The notes: generated by a model from the sequence alone, not told the origin. Shown: positions 10,615 through 17,963, numbered from the stretch's first letter. The stretch: 22,860 nt of DNA from JACKGW01 sp964586025 (GCA_964586025.1 CAZPGF010000040.1:1-22860); one strand, 5' to 3'. Translations and numbers: made by a program.

Positions 10615-12102
10615 GTGAACTCGGCGCACGACTCCCCCAGGCGACCCGTCCCGTTGCCGGACGCACGCTGGCCGAGCGAGGCCGAGGCTCGCGATGCGCT
10701 GCTGTTCCGACCCCTCGACCTCGGTCCGCGAACCGCCCGCACGCGGACCTGGGTGCCGGCGATGGTGCCGTGGCGCGCGACGCCGGAGGGCTTCGTGACC
10801 GACGCGAACGCGGACTGGTACGAGCGCTTCGCCGAGGGTCGTCCGGGCGTACTCGTCGCCGAGGCCACGGGAATCCGCGACGTCGTGAGTGGCCCTCTCC
10901 TTCGCATCGGGCACGACCGCTTCGTGCCCGGCCTTTCACGTCTCGTGGAGCGGGTGCGTCGGGCCAGCGGCGGCGAGACGCTGTTCTTCATCCAACTGAT
11001 CGACTTTCTCGCCGTGCGGCGCCGCCCCGACCCGGCGGTCTGGTTCGCACGGTGGTACCGACCCGCGCCGCATCACCGCGACGCGCTCGCACGCTTCCTC
11101 GGTCGCGACGACGGCTTCGACGCCCTCGACGAGACGGCGTTTCGCGCGACGTTCCTCGGCGCCGGCATCGAGGCGTGGCGCGCGGTTCTGGATGCGCGCG
11201 GCTTCGAAGAACTCGAGCGGGGCTACCGGGAGAGGGTCACCGACCTCCACCTACCCCATGTCCGGGACCTGCCGAACGTGCTTCCGGATCTGTTCGCGAA
11301 GGCGGCGCGGCGCGCGGCCGACGCGGGATTCGACGGTGTCGAGTTGCACTACGCGCACGCGTACACGATGGCGTCGTTCCTCTCCCGCACGAACGATCGC
11401 GACGACGGGTACGGCGGCTCTCCCGAAGGACGCCTCCGCTGCCCGCGCGAGGTGCTCGCCGCCGTTCGTGCGGAGGTCGGCGACCGCGTCGTCGTCGGCG
11501 CACGGATACTCGGGGACGAGGTGATCGACGGCGGAAGCCGCATCGACGACGCGTGCGTCTACGCCGTCGCGCTGGCCGCGGACGGACTGGACGTCGTGTC
11601 CCTGAGCAAGGGCGGGCGCTTCGAGGACGCGCGCGTGCCGCGGGTCGGGGAGGCGGTCTATCCCTACACCGGCCGAAGCGGTCAGGAGTGCATGCCGACG
11701 GTGAGGATCGACGAGCGCGGGCCTTTCGCGCGAAACCTCCCCCTGGCCGCCACGGTTCGCGCGGCGCTGCGCGCGGCCGGGCACACGACGCCGGTCGTCG
11801 CGGCGGGCGGCTTCTGCACCTTCGACATGATGGAGGCGGCCCTTCGCGCCGGTCATGCGGATGCGATCGCGAGTGCCAGGCAATCCCTGGCCGACCCGGA
11901 TTGGTTCTCGAAGATCCGCTCCGGCGCGGGCGAGGAGATCCGTCGCTGTGTGTTCACGAACTACTGCGAGGGGTTGGACCAAGCCCACAAGGAAGTGACC
12001 TGCAAGTTGTGGGACAAGGACCTCGCGCCGGACGATCGAATGACGCCGCGCGCGCGAGACGGGCGTCGCCGCCTGATCCCTCCCCGTTGGACGCCGGCGT
12101 AG
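10615..12102 (+). CDS. Old Yellow Enzyme-type FMN oxidoreductase
   Basis: A 495-residue flavoprotein of the NADH:flavin oxidoreductase / OYE family, which reduces activated C=C bonds with NAD(P)H. The TIM-barrel signature GFDGVELHYAHAYTMASFLS followed by RTNDRDDGYGGSPEGRLRCP is unmistakable and includes the HxxH substrate-binding pair. The C-terminal FMN-phosphate region (VVAAGGF) and ADAIASARQSLADPDW are also present. Near residue 445 the sequence RCVFTNYCEGLDQAHKEVTC resembles the [4Fe-4S] loop of 2,4-dienoyl-CoA reductase-like members but offers only Cys445, Cys451 and Cys463 with altered spacing; there is no fused second dinucleotide-binding domain. GTG 10615 is chosen because a TACGCT box lies 7 nt upstream. 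The substrate is unknown; nearness to the box genes may be coincidental, as the promoters are separate. Confidence 0.88.
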   Translation: MNSAHDSPRRPVPLPDARWPSEAEARDALLFRPLDLGPRTARTRTWVPAMVPWRATPEGFVTDANADWYERFAEGRPGVLVAEATGIRDVVSGPLLRIGHDRFVPGLSRLVERVRRASGGETLFFIQLIDFLAVRRRPDPAVWFARWYRPAPHHRDALARFLGRDDGFDALDETAFRATFLGAGIEAWRAVLDARGFEELERGYRERVTDLHLPHVRDLPNVLPDLFAKAARRAADAGFDGVELHYAHAYTMASFLSRTNDRDDGYGGSPEGRLRCPREVLAAVRAEVGDRVVVGARILGDEVIDGGSRIDDACVYAVALAADGLDVVSLSKGGRFEDARVPRVGEAVYPYTGRSGQECMPTVRIDERGPFARNLPLAATVRAALRAAGHTTPVVAAGGFCTFDMMEAALRAGHADAIASARQSLADPDWFSKIRSGAGEEIRRCVFTNYCEGLDQAHKEVTCKLWDKDLAPDDRMTPRARDGRRRLIPPRWTPA

Positions 12103-12125
12103 GGCGACGCCCGGATCGACCTCCC

Positions 12126-13805
12126 TCACCGCGGGTGCGCGTCGACCTTCAGCGGAAGAATCCAGATCGGCGCCGGCGTGCGCGGCACGGTGACCGTCTG
12201 ATCGCGTGCTCGGATCTCCTGCGTCCACGGCGTCGACTCGGTCAGCGCGATCCCCTCGAGGCGATACGAGCCATCGGGGAGGGTCAACGCGATCGCCTCC
12301 GACGTGATCGCGTCACCGACGTCGGACCAGATCTTCTCCGAGTCGTGGAGCAGCACCGCCGCCCACGCCCGCGACGGCGCGGACGGGTAGGTCAGCAGCA
12401 TCAGGTGGCCCGATCCCGCCGCCGGGCGTTCCTGTACGACGCGATGGCCCTCGAGATGGCCCGCCAACTGACGCATCGCGTACCAGATCGGCGTCCGCCG
12501 TCCCCCGTCGGTCGTCGGCTGCACGGCGCCGCTGCGCGGACAACCCGCCGGATGGGCCATCGCCTCGTGGTCGCTGACGTCGAGCGCGGCGGGCAGATAC
12601 ACCGCGTCCGCGCCGGCGGCTCGCGCCCGGAGCACGGTGCGGACCAGATCGTAGGCCTGTCCGCGCCGCAACCACGCCAGCGCGCCGTCGTGGTCGAGGT
12701 GCCGCGGATCGCGGGCGGCCCGAAGCAGGCGCGCCCGTCGCTGCCGCTCCGCCGCGTCGGGCGCACGTCCGATCGGAATGCGCGGCTCCCCCAACTTCTC
12801 CGCCGGTCCGCCGACCAGCCAGATCGCGGCGTCCGTCGCTCCCCCGTCGTCGAGGCGGCGTCGCAGGAAGCGGAGATTCGACAGGTCGTCCTCGATGTGC
12901 GCGGCGCCGCGCTGGGGCAGGACGTCGAACACGCGCGGAAGGTCCAACAGCCGACCGAGCAACTCATGCCCACGTTCCGCGATGAAGCGCGCGCGCTTCG
13001 GCGCGATCGGCAGCGTGGCCTTCGCGCGCCGCTCCCACTCCGCGACATCGGGATGCGGCGCATGACCGAGCCCGTTGACGTCGACGGTGCCAGCGACGAT
13101 CCGCATCGCGGAACATGCTTCGCGCGCGGCGACGCCCGCCGCGTGGAGCAGACGCAGATATTGATCGATCGAACCGAGCCATGCACCGGGCACGTCGGCG
13201 CGATCGAGGATCTGCACGTGTCGGATCCCGCTCCGCAACGCGGGCATGTCGTCGAGCCCGTCCCCGTCGTATCGCTCGACGACGGCGCGCACGAAGCGCG
13301 CCCACGCCCCCCACTGGTCGCTCTTCGGCGGCGTCGCACCGGTCGCCTCGCGCATGGCGGCGGGCATCTCGGCCGCCGGAATCGCCTGCGCGAGGGCGCG
13401 CACCCACGCGCTGTCATCGCGCGACGAACCGGCCCAGGGGCTTTCCGGCGTCAGCACGAGCACGGGATCGAGCCCGGCCAACTGCCAGGTCAGGATCGCG
13501 TCGTCCAGCTCGTCGAATCGATAGGTCCGCACGCCGTTGACCGGCGGTGCCGGCTCGATCCGGCCCCACGAAACCGGCGCGGCGAGGACGCCGAGCCGTC
13601 CCGACCCGGCGAACGGCGCAACCCGCGCGGCCTGACGATGGGCGGGATCGAGAGGATCGAGCCCGACGACGCCGATCCACGCCGACGACGCGCCGTCGTC
13701 GGCGCGGACCGGCGCGGCTCCGAGGAGGAGCGCGAGGGCCAGCCCCGCGACCGGAACGAGGGGTCCTCCACGTGGGCGGACGATTGGGTACGGAGGTCGC
13801 CGCAC
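12126..13805 (-). CDS. Exported glycosidase-fold protein, probably catalytically dead
   Basis: A predicted 559-residue exported protein. A signal peptide is visible (n-region RRPPYPIVRPRGG, h-region LVPVAGLALALLLGAA, likely cleavage after VRA, residue 35). The mature part reads like a GH39/GH5-type TIM barrel: WGRIEP, YRFDELDDAILTWQLAGLDP and WGAWARFVRAVVERYDG align by eye with known families. Where such enzymes carry the acid/base in a WNEP motif, this protein has ILDRADVPGAW (~199-209). Where the nucleophile sits in IWLTEFG, it has IWLVGGP (~328-334). Both catalytic glutamates therefore seem lost. A C-terminal beta-rich region (~430-559) follows. GTG 13805 gives a clean signal peptide and lies 10 nt after a TATCCT box; an ATG at 13880 is less likely. 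The role may be glycan binding or structural. The fold is an inference. Confidence 0.74.
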   Translation of the reverse strand: MRRPPYPIVRPRGGPLVPVAGLALALLLGAAPVRADDGASSAWIGVVGLDPLDPAHRQAARVAPFAGSGRLGVLAAPVSWGRIEPAPPVNGVRTYRFDELDDAILTWQLAGLDPVLVLTPESPWAGSSRDDSAWVRALAQAIPAAEMPAAMREATGATPPKSDQWGAWARFVRAVVERYDGDGLDDMPALRSGIRHVQILDRADVPGAWLGSIDQYLRLLHAAGVAAREACSAMRIVAGTVDVNGLGHAPHPDVAEWERRAKATLPIAPKRARFIAERGHELLGRLLDLPRVFDVLPQRGAAHIEDDLSNLRFLRRRLDDGGATDAAIWLVGGPAEKLGEPRIPIGRAPDAAERQRRARLLRAARDPRHLDHDGALAWLRRGQAYDLVRTVLRARAAGADAVYLPAALDVSDHEAMAHPAGCPRSGAVQPTTDGGRRTPIWYAMRQLAGHLEGHRVVQERPAAGSGHLMLLTYPSAPSRAWAAVLLHDSEKIWSDVGDAITSEAIALTLPDGSYRLEGIALTESTPWTQEIRARDQTVTVPRTPAPIWILPLKVDAHPR

Positions 13806-13815
13806 GATTCCCGCG

Positions 13816-13821
13816 AGGATA
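13816..13821 (-). promoter_or_regulatory. Putative -10 box (TATCCT) of the glycosidase-fold gene
   Basis: The minus-strand sequence TATCCTCGCGGG ends 4 nt before the GTG at 13805. It matches the boxC promoter sequence TACCCTCGCGGG at 11 of 12 positions. The -10-like hexamer itself is 10 nt from the start codon, implying a leader of only a few nucleotides and no Shine-Dalgarno site. Confidence 0.35.
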
Positions 13822-13909
13822 CGGCCGCGCGGGGCGATCGCTCGTGCGCAATCGCGGCCGTCCCCCGGAACGGGCACCATGGACGACCGTTCCGAGGAGC
13901 CATCCGGTC

Positions 13910-14953
13910 ATGCCCCGCGATCCCCGCCGCGTCGAGGTCCAGGCGATCCGCCACGCCCGCGGCTGCCGCTCGTACGTCGTCGTCGATCCCAAGTCGCGCG
14001 ACGCGGCCGTCGTCGACCCGCTACTCGAACACGTCCGGGAGACGCTCGACGCGCTGGCCGCACGCCGCGCCCATCTGCGGTGGATCGTCGAGACCCACGC
14101 ACATGGCGATCACGTGAGCGGCGCCGCGGCGCTCGCGCGGCGCACCGGGGCAGCGGTGGTCGCACACCCCGACCTCGAGTCCGACATCGTCACGGTCCGC
14201 GCGGCGGACGGGCACGTCCTCGCTCTCGGCGAGCAGGCCCTGGTCGTCCGCCACGCCCCGGGCATCACGCAGAACGCGGTCGTTCTCGAAGGGCCCGGCG
14301 CGATCTTCACGGGCGACGTCCTCTTGATCGGCAGCGTGGGCCTGCGGGACGCGCCCGGTAGCGACGGCAACGCCTGGTTCGACACCCTGCACCGCCTGTT
14401 CGATCACCGCGACGAGGCGGTGGTCCTGCACCCGGGACACGACGACATGGGACGGATCATGACCACCGTCCGCCAGGAGCGCATCGGCAACCGTTGGCTG
14501 CGCGAGAACGATCGCGACGCGTTCCTCGATCTCTTCCAAGCGGACGAACGTCCCGCCTGCGCCGCCGCCGACCGCATCCTCGAGGCGAACCGCCGCGGCG
14601 TCGAACGAATCGATCGCGAGTTCGCCACCGCCGGAGGCTTCCTCTCCCCGGTCGAACGGATTGAGGCCGACTTACGGGACCGCAACCAGCCGCTTGCGCC
14701 CGAGCCCGAGGAGCCGGCCGCGCCCTCCTCCGCGACGGGCTGGCTTCTCCTGGGTGGCGCGCTGGCGGCCGGCGGCGTGATTCTCGGCTGGTCGGTCCAT
14801 CCGAACCTGCATGCGATCTCCCTCGCCGCCGGCGTCCTGATGCTCGGGCTGGGGCTCTCCGGCGTCGAGGCGCGCCGCCGACGCCGCATCCGCCGCCTCG
14901 CTCGCGAAGAGCTCACCTACCTCGGCGCCCCGGGCGGCGACGCGGTGGCCTGA
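13910..14953 (+). CDS. Membrane-anchored persulfide dioxygenase-like metallo-beta-lactamase
   Basis: A 347-residue protein. Residues ~8-240 form a metallo-beta-lactamase fold of the ETHE1/persulfide-dioxygenase type: ETHAHGDHVSG (H63, H65, D67, H68), the metal Asp in FTGDVLLIGSVG (D136) and the last His in HPGHD. The usual PGHT motif is HAPGIT, so the third-motif metal histidine is Ile119, and the typical GCGRTDFQ after the Asp is GSVGLRDAP. Activity is therefore doubtful or changed. The C-terminus (~277-318) has two hydrophobic segments around WSVHP that resemble the DUF2892/YgaP membrane domain seen in sulfur-transfer proteins, followed by an Arg-rich cytoplasmic tail. ATG 13910 has GAGGAG about 10 nt upstream and begins at the family's N-terminal strand. 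It is transcribed divergently from the glycosidase-fold gene. Confidence 0.85.
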   Translation: MPRDPRRVEVQAIRHARGCRSYVVVDPKSRDAAVVDPLLEHVRETLDALAARRAHLRWIVETHAHGDHVSGAAALARRTGAAVVAHPDLESDIVTVRAADGHVLALGEQALVVRHAPGITQNAVVLEGPGAIFTGDVLLIGSVGLRDAPGSDGNAWFDTLHRLFDHRDEAVVLHPGHDDMGRIMTTVRQERIGNRWLRENDRDAFLDLFQADERPACAAADRILEANRRGVERIDREFATAGGFLSPVERIEADLRDRNQPLAPEPEEPAAPSSATGWLLLGGALAAGGVILGWSVHPNLHAISLAAGVLMLGLGLSGVEARRRRRIRRLAREELTYLGAPGGDAVA

Positions 14954-14993
14954 CCACCTCGTCCCGACACGTCCGGCGAATCGTTCGGGGCGC

Positions 14994-14999
14994 TACCCT
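14994..14999 (+). promoter_or_regulatory. Putative -10 box (TACCCT) of the S1-domain gene
   Basis: TACCCT lies 7 nt before ATG 15007, as in the boxC and flavoprotein genes. The interval is T followed by six G; the G run touches the ATG and so is too close to act as a normal Shine-Dalgarno site. This supports leaderless initiation. Confidence 0.42.
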
Positions 15000-15006
15000 T
15001 GGGGGG

Positions 15007-16296
15007 ATGAACGCCGTTCCTGAACCGCCCGCCCCCTCCGAAGACCTCGAACTGCCGGCAGACGACGCTCCCGACGACGCGGCCCTCGCGAAGGAGATCG
15101 AGGACGCTCTCGGCGACCGATCCATCGCCGAGATCGCGGCCGAGGGGTCCGTCCGCGGCACGGATGACCCACTCGGCCGGATCGCGCTCCCGCCCACCCA
15201 GAACGTCCGCGCCGGTCATCGCGCGCGTGCCATCGTCGCGGGCGTCGGTGGCGAGGACGTGTTCCTGGAGTTCGGACTGCGCCAGCAGGGCGTCGTGCCG
15301 CGCGCCCAGTTCGCCGTCCTTCCGGAGGTCGGTTCGACGATCGAAGTCCATGTCGCCGAGCACGACCCGAAGGAAGACCTCTGGATCTGTGCGGCACGCG
15401 CGCAGGTGCGCGGCGCGGGGGAGCGCCTCGCCGTGGGAGACACGGTGAAGGGAACGGTGCGCTCGGCCAACGCGGGCGGTCTCGAGTTGCAGATCGGCGT
15501 GCAGACCGCGTTCCTCCCCGTGTCGCATGTCGAACTCGAACGCGTCGAGGACCTGTCGCCGTATCTCGGGCAGGTGCTCGAGGTCGAGGTGATCGAGTCG
15601 GATCCGGAGCGCCGACGCCTCGTCGTGTCCCGGCGCGGCGTGCTGCAGCGCGCCCGCGACGAGAAGCGGCGGGGCGCGGTCGCGGGCCTCTCGGTCGGTG
15701 CGCGCGTCAGCGGACCCGTCACCCGCATCGAGTCGTTCGGCGCGTTCGTGGACCTCGGCGGCATCGAGGGCCTCGTTCACGTCAGCGAACTTGCGCACCG
15801 CCGGGTCGAGCGCGCCGCGGACGTCGTGTCGGTTGGGGATGTCCTGGATGTCGAAGTCGTGGCGATCGAAGAGGACGGTCGCCGGATCCGTCTCTCGCGA
15901 CGCGCGACGATTCAGGATCCGTACGCGCGCTTCCTCGCCGAGCATCCGGTCGGCAGTCTCGCCGAGGGCAAGGTGACACGGCTCGCGACCTACGGTGCGT
16001 TCATCGAAGTCGGCGAAGACGTCGAGGGCATGGCGCACGTCAGCCAACTTGCTCCCGGCGGCGCGAACAACCCGCGCGAGGTGGTCCGTGTCGGTCAGAC
16101 GGTCAAGGTGCGCATCGCCTCCGTCGACGCCGAGCGGCGGCGACTCGGGCTGTCGCTGCTGACGGATCGGGGCGATCGACTCACCGACGACGTGGCCGAC
16201 GACGACACGATTCGCCGCTATGCGAAGGATGCCGGAGCCCGCGCCCCCGAACCGACGCTGGGCGATCTCCTGCGCAGGGCGCTCGAGGGAAAGTGA
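15007..16296 (+). CDS. S1 RNA-binding protein with four S1 domains (RpsA-like)
   Basis: A 429-residue protein with an acidic N-terminal ~60 residues and four OB-fold S1 domains at about 66-131, 144-210, 229-298 and 315-385. Domains 3 and 4 are the most canonical (GARVSGPVTRIESFGAFVDL then GIEGLVHVSELAHRRV; EGKVTRLATYGAFIEVGEDV then EGMAHVSQL). Domains 1 and 2 are more divergent. S1 repeats bind single-stranded RNA and, in ribosomal protein S1, help mRNA reach the 30S subunit. Four domains are fewer than the six of E. coli S1, so this may be either the S1 equivalent or an accessory paralogue; the window cannot tell. The ATG follows a TACCCT box by 7 nt. The stop overlaps the GTG of the next gene (GTGA), implying coupled translation with an exported protein. 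Confidence 0.88.
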   Translation: MNAVPEPPAPSEDLELPADDAPDDAALAKEIEDALGDRSIAEIAAEGSVRGTDDPLGRIALPPTQNVRAGHRARAIVAGVGGEDVFLEFGLRQQGVVPRAQFAVLPEVGSTIEVHVAEHDPKEDLWICAARAQVRGAGERLAVGDTVKGTVRSANAGGLELQIGVQTAFLPVSHVELERVEDLSPYLGQVLEVEVIESDPERRRLVVSRRGVLQRARDEKRRGAVAGLSVGARVSGPVTRIESFGAFVDLGGIEGLVHVSELAHRRVERAADVVSVGDVLDVEVVAIEEDGRRIRLSRRATIQDPYARFLAEHPVGSLAEGKVTRLATYGAFIEVGEDVEGMAHVSQLAPGGANNPREVVRVGQTVKVRIASVDAERRRLGLSLLTDRGDRLTDDVADDDTIRRYAKDAGARAPEPTLGDLLRRALEGK

Positions 16297-16886
16297 GTCT
16301 CCCCGGACGCGCCCGGTCGATCGTCGCGGGCGCTCTCGCATTGGCCCTCGCGACCTCGTGCGGCGGTCCGCTCGGCACGTACACCGGGCCGATCGGTGAC
16401 GAGATCCCGGGCCTCGTCGGGCCATGGCGCGTCACATTCGAGGCGTTCGAGCCGAGCACGGGCGCCGAGGCACAGCCGTTCGCGCTCGGCAACGGCGCAA
16501 CGGCCACGAGCGAGGGCGGTCTCTACGTCGTTGGCGGCACCGTCGACTGGGTCCTCGGCCCGAGCTGCATCGCGGTCCCGACGACCGGGTTTCAACTCTT
16601 CGGCGTCGCCGGCGCGGACACGTCCTTGTGGATCGTGTTCGACGCGCCGATCGCGCACGCCGACGTGCGGACGTGGGCGGCCGAGGGCACGACGATCGAG
16701 ATCGAAGCGCTGGACATCCACGGCGATCCAATTGCGAGCGACACGCATGTCGTCGGGTCCTGCCCGATCCCCTCCCACCGCTTCGTTCTCTCCGTGCCCA
16801 CGCAACAGGACCTGATCCACACGCTTCGCCTCAACGGCACGTTCCTCGCGATCGACGACCTACGCTTCTGGCGCAAGTCGCCATGA
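16293..16886 (+). CDS. Small exported protein, probable lipoprotein
   Basis: A 197-residue protein of unknown function. It starts with GTG inside the stop region of the S1 gene (4-bp overlap). The N-terminus (RARSIVAGALALALATSC) is a short signal peptide ending in a Cys at position 23. The residue at -3 is Ala rather than Leu, so the lipobox is weak and ordinary secretion is possible. The mature part is rich in beta strands and ends with LRLNGTFLAIDDLRFWRK, a pattern (hydrophobic-IDDLRF) seen at the end of secreted beta-sandwich domains. Two Cys (in GPSCIAVP and VGSCPIP) may form a disulfide. The enclosing operon gives no functional clue beyond co-expression with the RNA-binding protein. It is the last core gene before the accessory region. 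Confidence 0.72.
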   Translation: MSLPGRARSIVAGALALALATSCGGPLGTYTGPIGDEIPGLVGPWRVTFEAFEPSTGAEAQPFALGNGATATSEGGLYVVGGTVDWVLGPSCIAVPTTGFQLFGVAGADTSLWIVFDAPIAHADVRTWAAEGTTIEIEALDIHGDPIASDTHVVGSCPIPSHRFVLSVPTQQDLIHTLRLNGTFLAIDDLRFWRKSP

Positions 16887-17200
16887 CCCGGGTCCCTGCT
16901 CTGCCTCGCAACATTCCGACGATCCATGACGAGTTCTCAGCGCGGCATGGAGCGCCGATTTGCACCGGCTCGGACCAAACCCTCGGGGGCGAGTGCGGCC
17001 GACCGTCGAGCCTGCGGGGCCCGCTCTCCGGACCCGAGACTTCCGGCCCCCCAGACCTGGGGCGTTCTCACGGCTCCCCCAGTGGCGGACGACGACTACG
17101 CTGACGCCGGGGGCCGGGTCAACCCGGTAGGCGCGGACGTGGAAGCACGGGAGCTTGAGAGACTTGTCAATGTGGCCGGCAGAGATGCTTGGTGCATGGC
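16887..17200. other. Intergenic region at the edge of the accessory island
   Basis: There is no convincing gene in these 314 bases. A plus-strand frame of 93 codons (16926-17207) runs through the repeat and looks spurious. The segment contains palindrome-like GC elements (17049-17062; 17114-17127, a 5-bp CCGGG/CCCGG stem with a TCAA loop), the left copy of the 46-bp repeat (17069-17114), and then a patch (~17140-17200) visibly poorer in GC than its surroundings. The hairpin at 17114-17127 lies downstream of the minus-strand lipoprotein gene and could help terminate it. The sequence between 16887 and 17068 may belong to a decayed mobile element ending at the repeat. Confidence 0.5.
17069..17114 (+). 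repeat. 46-bp imperfect inverted repeat, left copy
   Basis: It matches the reverse complement of 22806-22851 at 41 of 46 positions: 13 bases starting CACGGCTCCCCCA are identical, as are GCGGACGAC and the final 15 bases starting GCTGACGCC. Within the copy, CGGCTCCCCC and GGGGGC plus flanking CG can pair, with a further GGCG/CGCC pair inside, so each copy can fold on itself. Similarity may continue outward (GGGGC before CACGG in both) with a small gap. It could be a transposon end or a dispersed intergenic repeat. Confidence 0.75.
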
Positions 17201-17908
17201 CTACTGAATCGCCGAGCTGTTCGCCTGAACGGTCGTGTCCGTCTCGACCTCGATGACCTTGAACACGACGTTCGCCGCGTCGCCTGACCAGTCGGTGGAG
17301 GTGTTTACGGCCGTGAGTCGGACCGTGTAGCTGTCGGGGATCTGGTTCGACAGGGTGAGATTCACGTGGATCGCAAACGCCGTTGTGACCAAGTCGGCGG
17401 GGACTTCGGCGCGGACCGCAACGTCAGCAGCGACGGGGGGACCAGCAACTCCGCCGCGAACCTCGCGTACTTCCATCTGCAGGCGCGTCTGCTCGACGAA
17501 CGCCTCCGGCGTTACCTCACCGCGGACCTCGAAAAGCAAGGCCGTCCCGCCCGCGACCGACGGCGTGAACGTCACCTCCTTGAGGGTCTCCTGGGCCCCG
17601 CCGATCGCATTGTCGATGTGGAACGGCCCCATGCTGGCGGACTCGTGACAGGTCAGGCGCAGCGGGCCCAGGGCGTCTACGGCGTCTGCCAGCCCTGCGA
17701 TCTCCGTCGCCTGCGCAGCCAGCTCGGTCTCGGCCTGGGTGAGACGCGAGTCGAGTTGCTGCGCCTCGATGGCTGCGACGCGCATCTCGATGTCGTCCAG
17801 CGTCGCCGCGTTGCCGCCCGGCGTCCCACCGCTGCTGCCACCACACGCCGCGAGGATGGCAACGCCCGCCAAGATGCCCATGAACCCGGCCCAGAACGCG
17901 CTCTTCAT
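17201..17908 (-). CDS. Coiled-coil lipoprotein, function unknown
   Basis: A 235-residue predicted lipoprotein. The signal sequence FMGILAGVAILAAC ends in a canonical LAAC lipobox with Cys22, followed by a Gly/Ser-rich linker (GGSSGGTPGGN). Residues ~36-80 (LDDIEMRVAAIEAQQLDSRL onwards) form a heptad-like coiled coil. The remainder is beta-rich (LLFEVRGEV, LQMEVREVRGG, IHVNLTLSNQIPDSYTVRLT), perhaps one or two sandwich domains. ATG 17908 has GGGGAG 8 nt upstream. A TAGCCT box lies just before it, and that ribosome site can pair with a CTCCCC immediately upstream. No member of a known defence family is recognised. It lies downstream of the DUF499 gene on the same strand, about 220 bp away, with its own likely promoter, so it may be a passenger of the island. 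Confidence 0.78.
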   Translation of the reverse strand: MKSAFWAGFMGILAGVAILAACGGSSGGTPGGNAATLDDIEMRVAAIEAQQLDSRLTQAETELAAQATEIAGLADAVDALGPLRLTCHESASMGPFHIDNAIGGAQETLKEVTFTPSVAGGTALLFEVRGEVTPEAFVEQTRLQMEVREVRGGVAGPPVAADVAVRAEVPADLVTTAFAIHVNLTLSNQIPDSYTVRLTAVNTSTDWSGDAANVVFKVIEVETDTTVQANSSAIQ

Positions 17909-17915
17909 CGAACTA

Positions 17916-17939
17916 CTCCCCGTGGATCAGGGGAGGCTA
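17916..17939 (-). promoter_or_regulatory. Putative -10 box and Shine-Dalgarno hairpin of the lipoprotein gene
   Basis: On the minus strand, TAGCCT (17939-17934) is followed by CTCCCC (17935-17930), 8 nt, then GGGGAG (17921-17916), which is the ribosome site of the gene starting at 17908. CTCCCC and GGGGAG form a perfect 6-bp GC-rich stem. If transcription starts about 7 nt after TAGCCT, the 5' arm is not transcribed and the site stays free; a transcript reading through from upstream would include both arms and hide it. Confidence 0.35.
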
Positions 17940-17963
17940 GCGGAGCGCTGGGCCGGCTGCAAT

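Noticed and set aside
12102..12112. GGGC-GAC-GCCC hairpin between convergent genes as a terminator
   Set aside because: The stem is 4 bp with a 3-nt loop that overlaps the stop codon, a level expected by chance in this base composition.
10770..14117. 1115-codon plus-strand frame across the flavoprotein and glycosidase-fold genes
   Set aside because: It crosses two well-supported genes on opposite strands, is extremely Arg-rich and has no family resemblance; it is a shadow of base composition.
17053..17127. Integron attC site or tRNA T-arm in the repeat region
   Set aside because: There is no RYYYAAC/GTTRRRY core pair, no GTTCRAAYC T-loop and no cloverleaf. The short CCGGG-TCAA-CCCGG hairpin alone is not enough.
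16926..17207. 93-codon plus-strand frame at the island edge
   Set aside because: It runs straight through the inverted repeat, has no convincing ribosome site and changes character along its length. Only its last ~20 codons look protein-like, and they are treated as a possible remnant.
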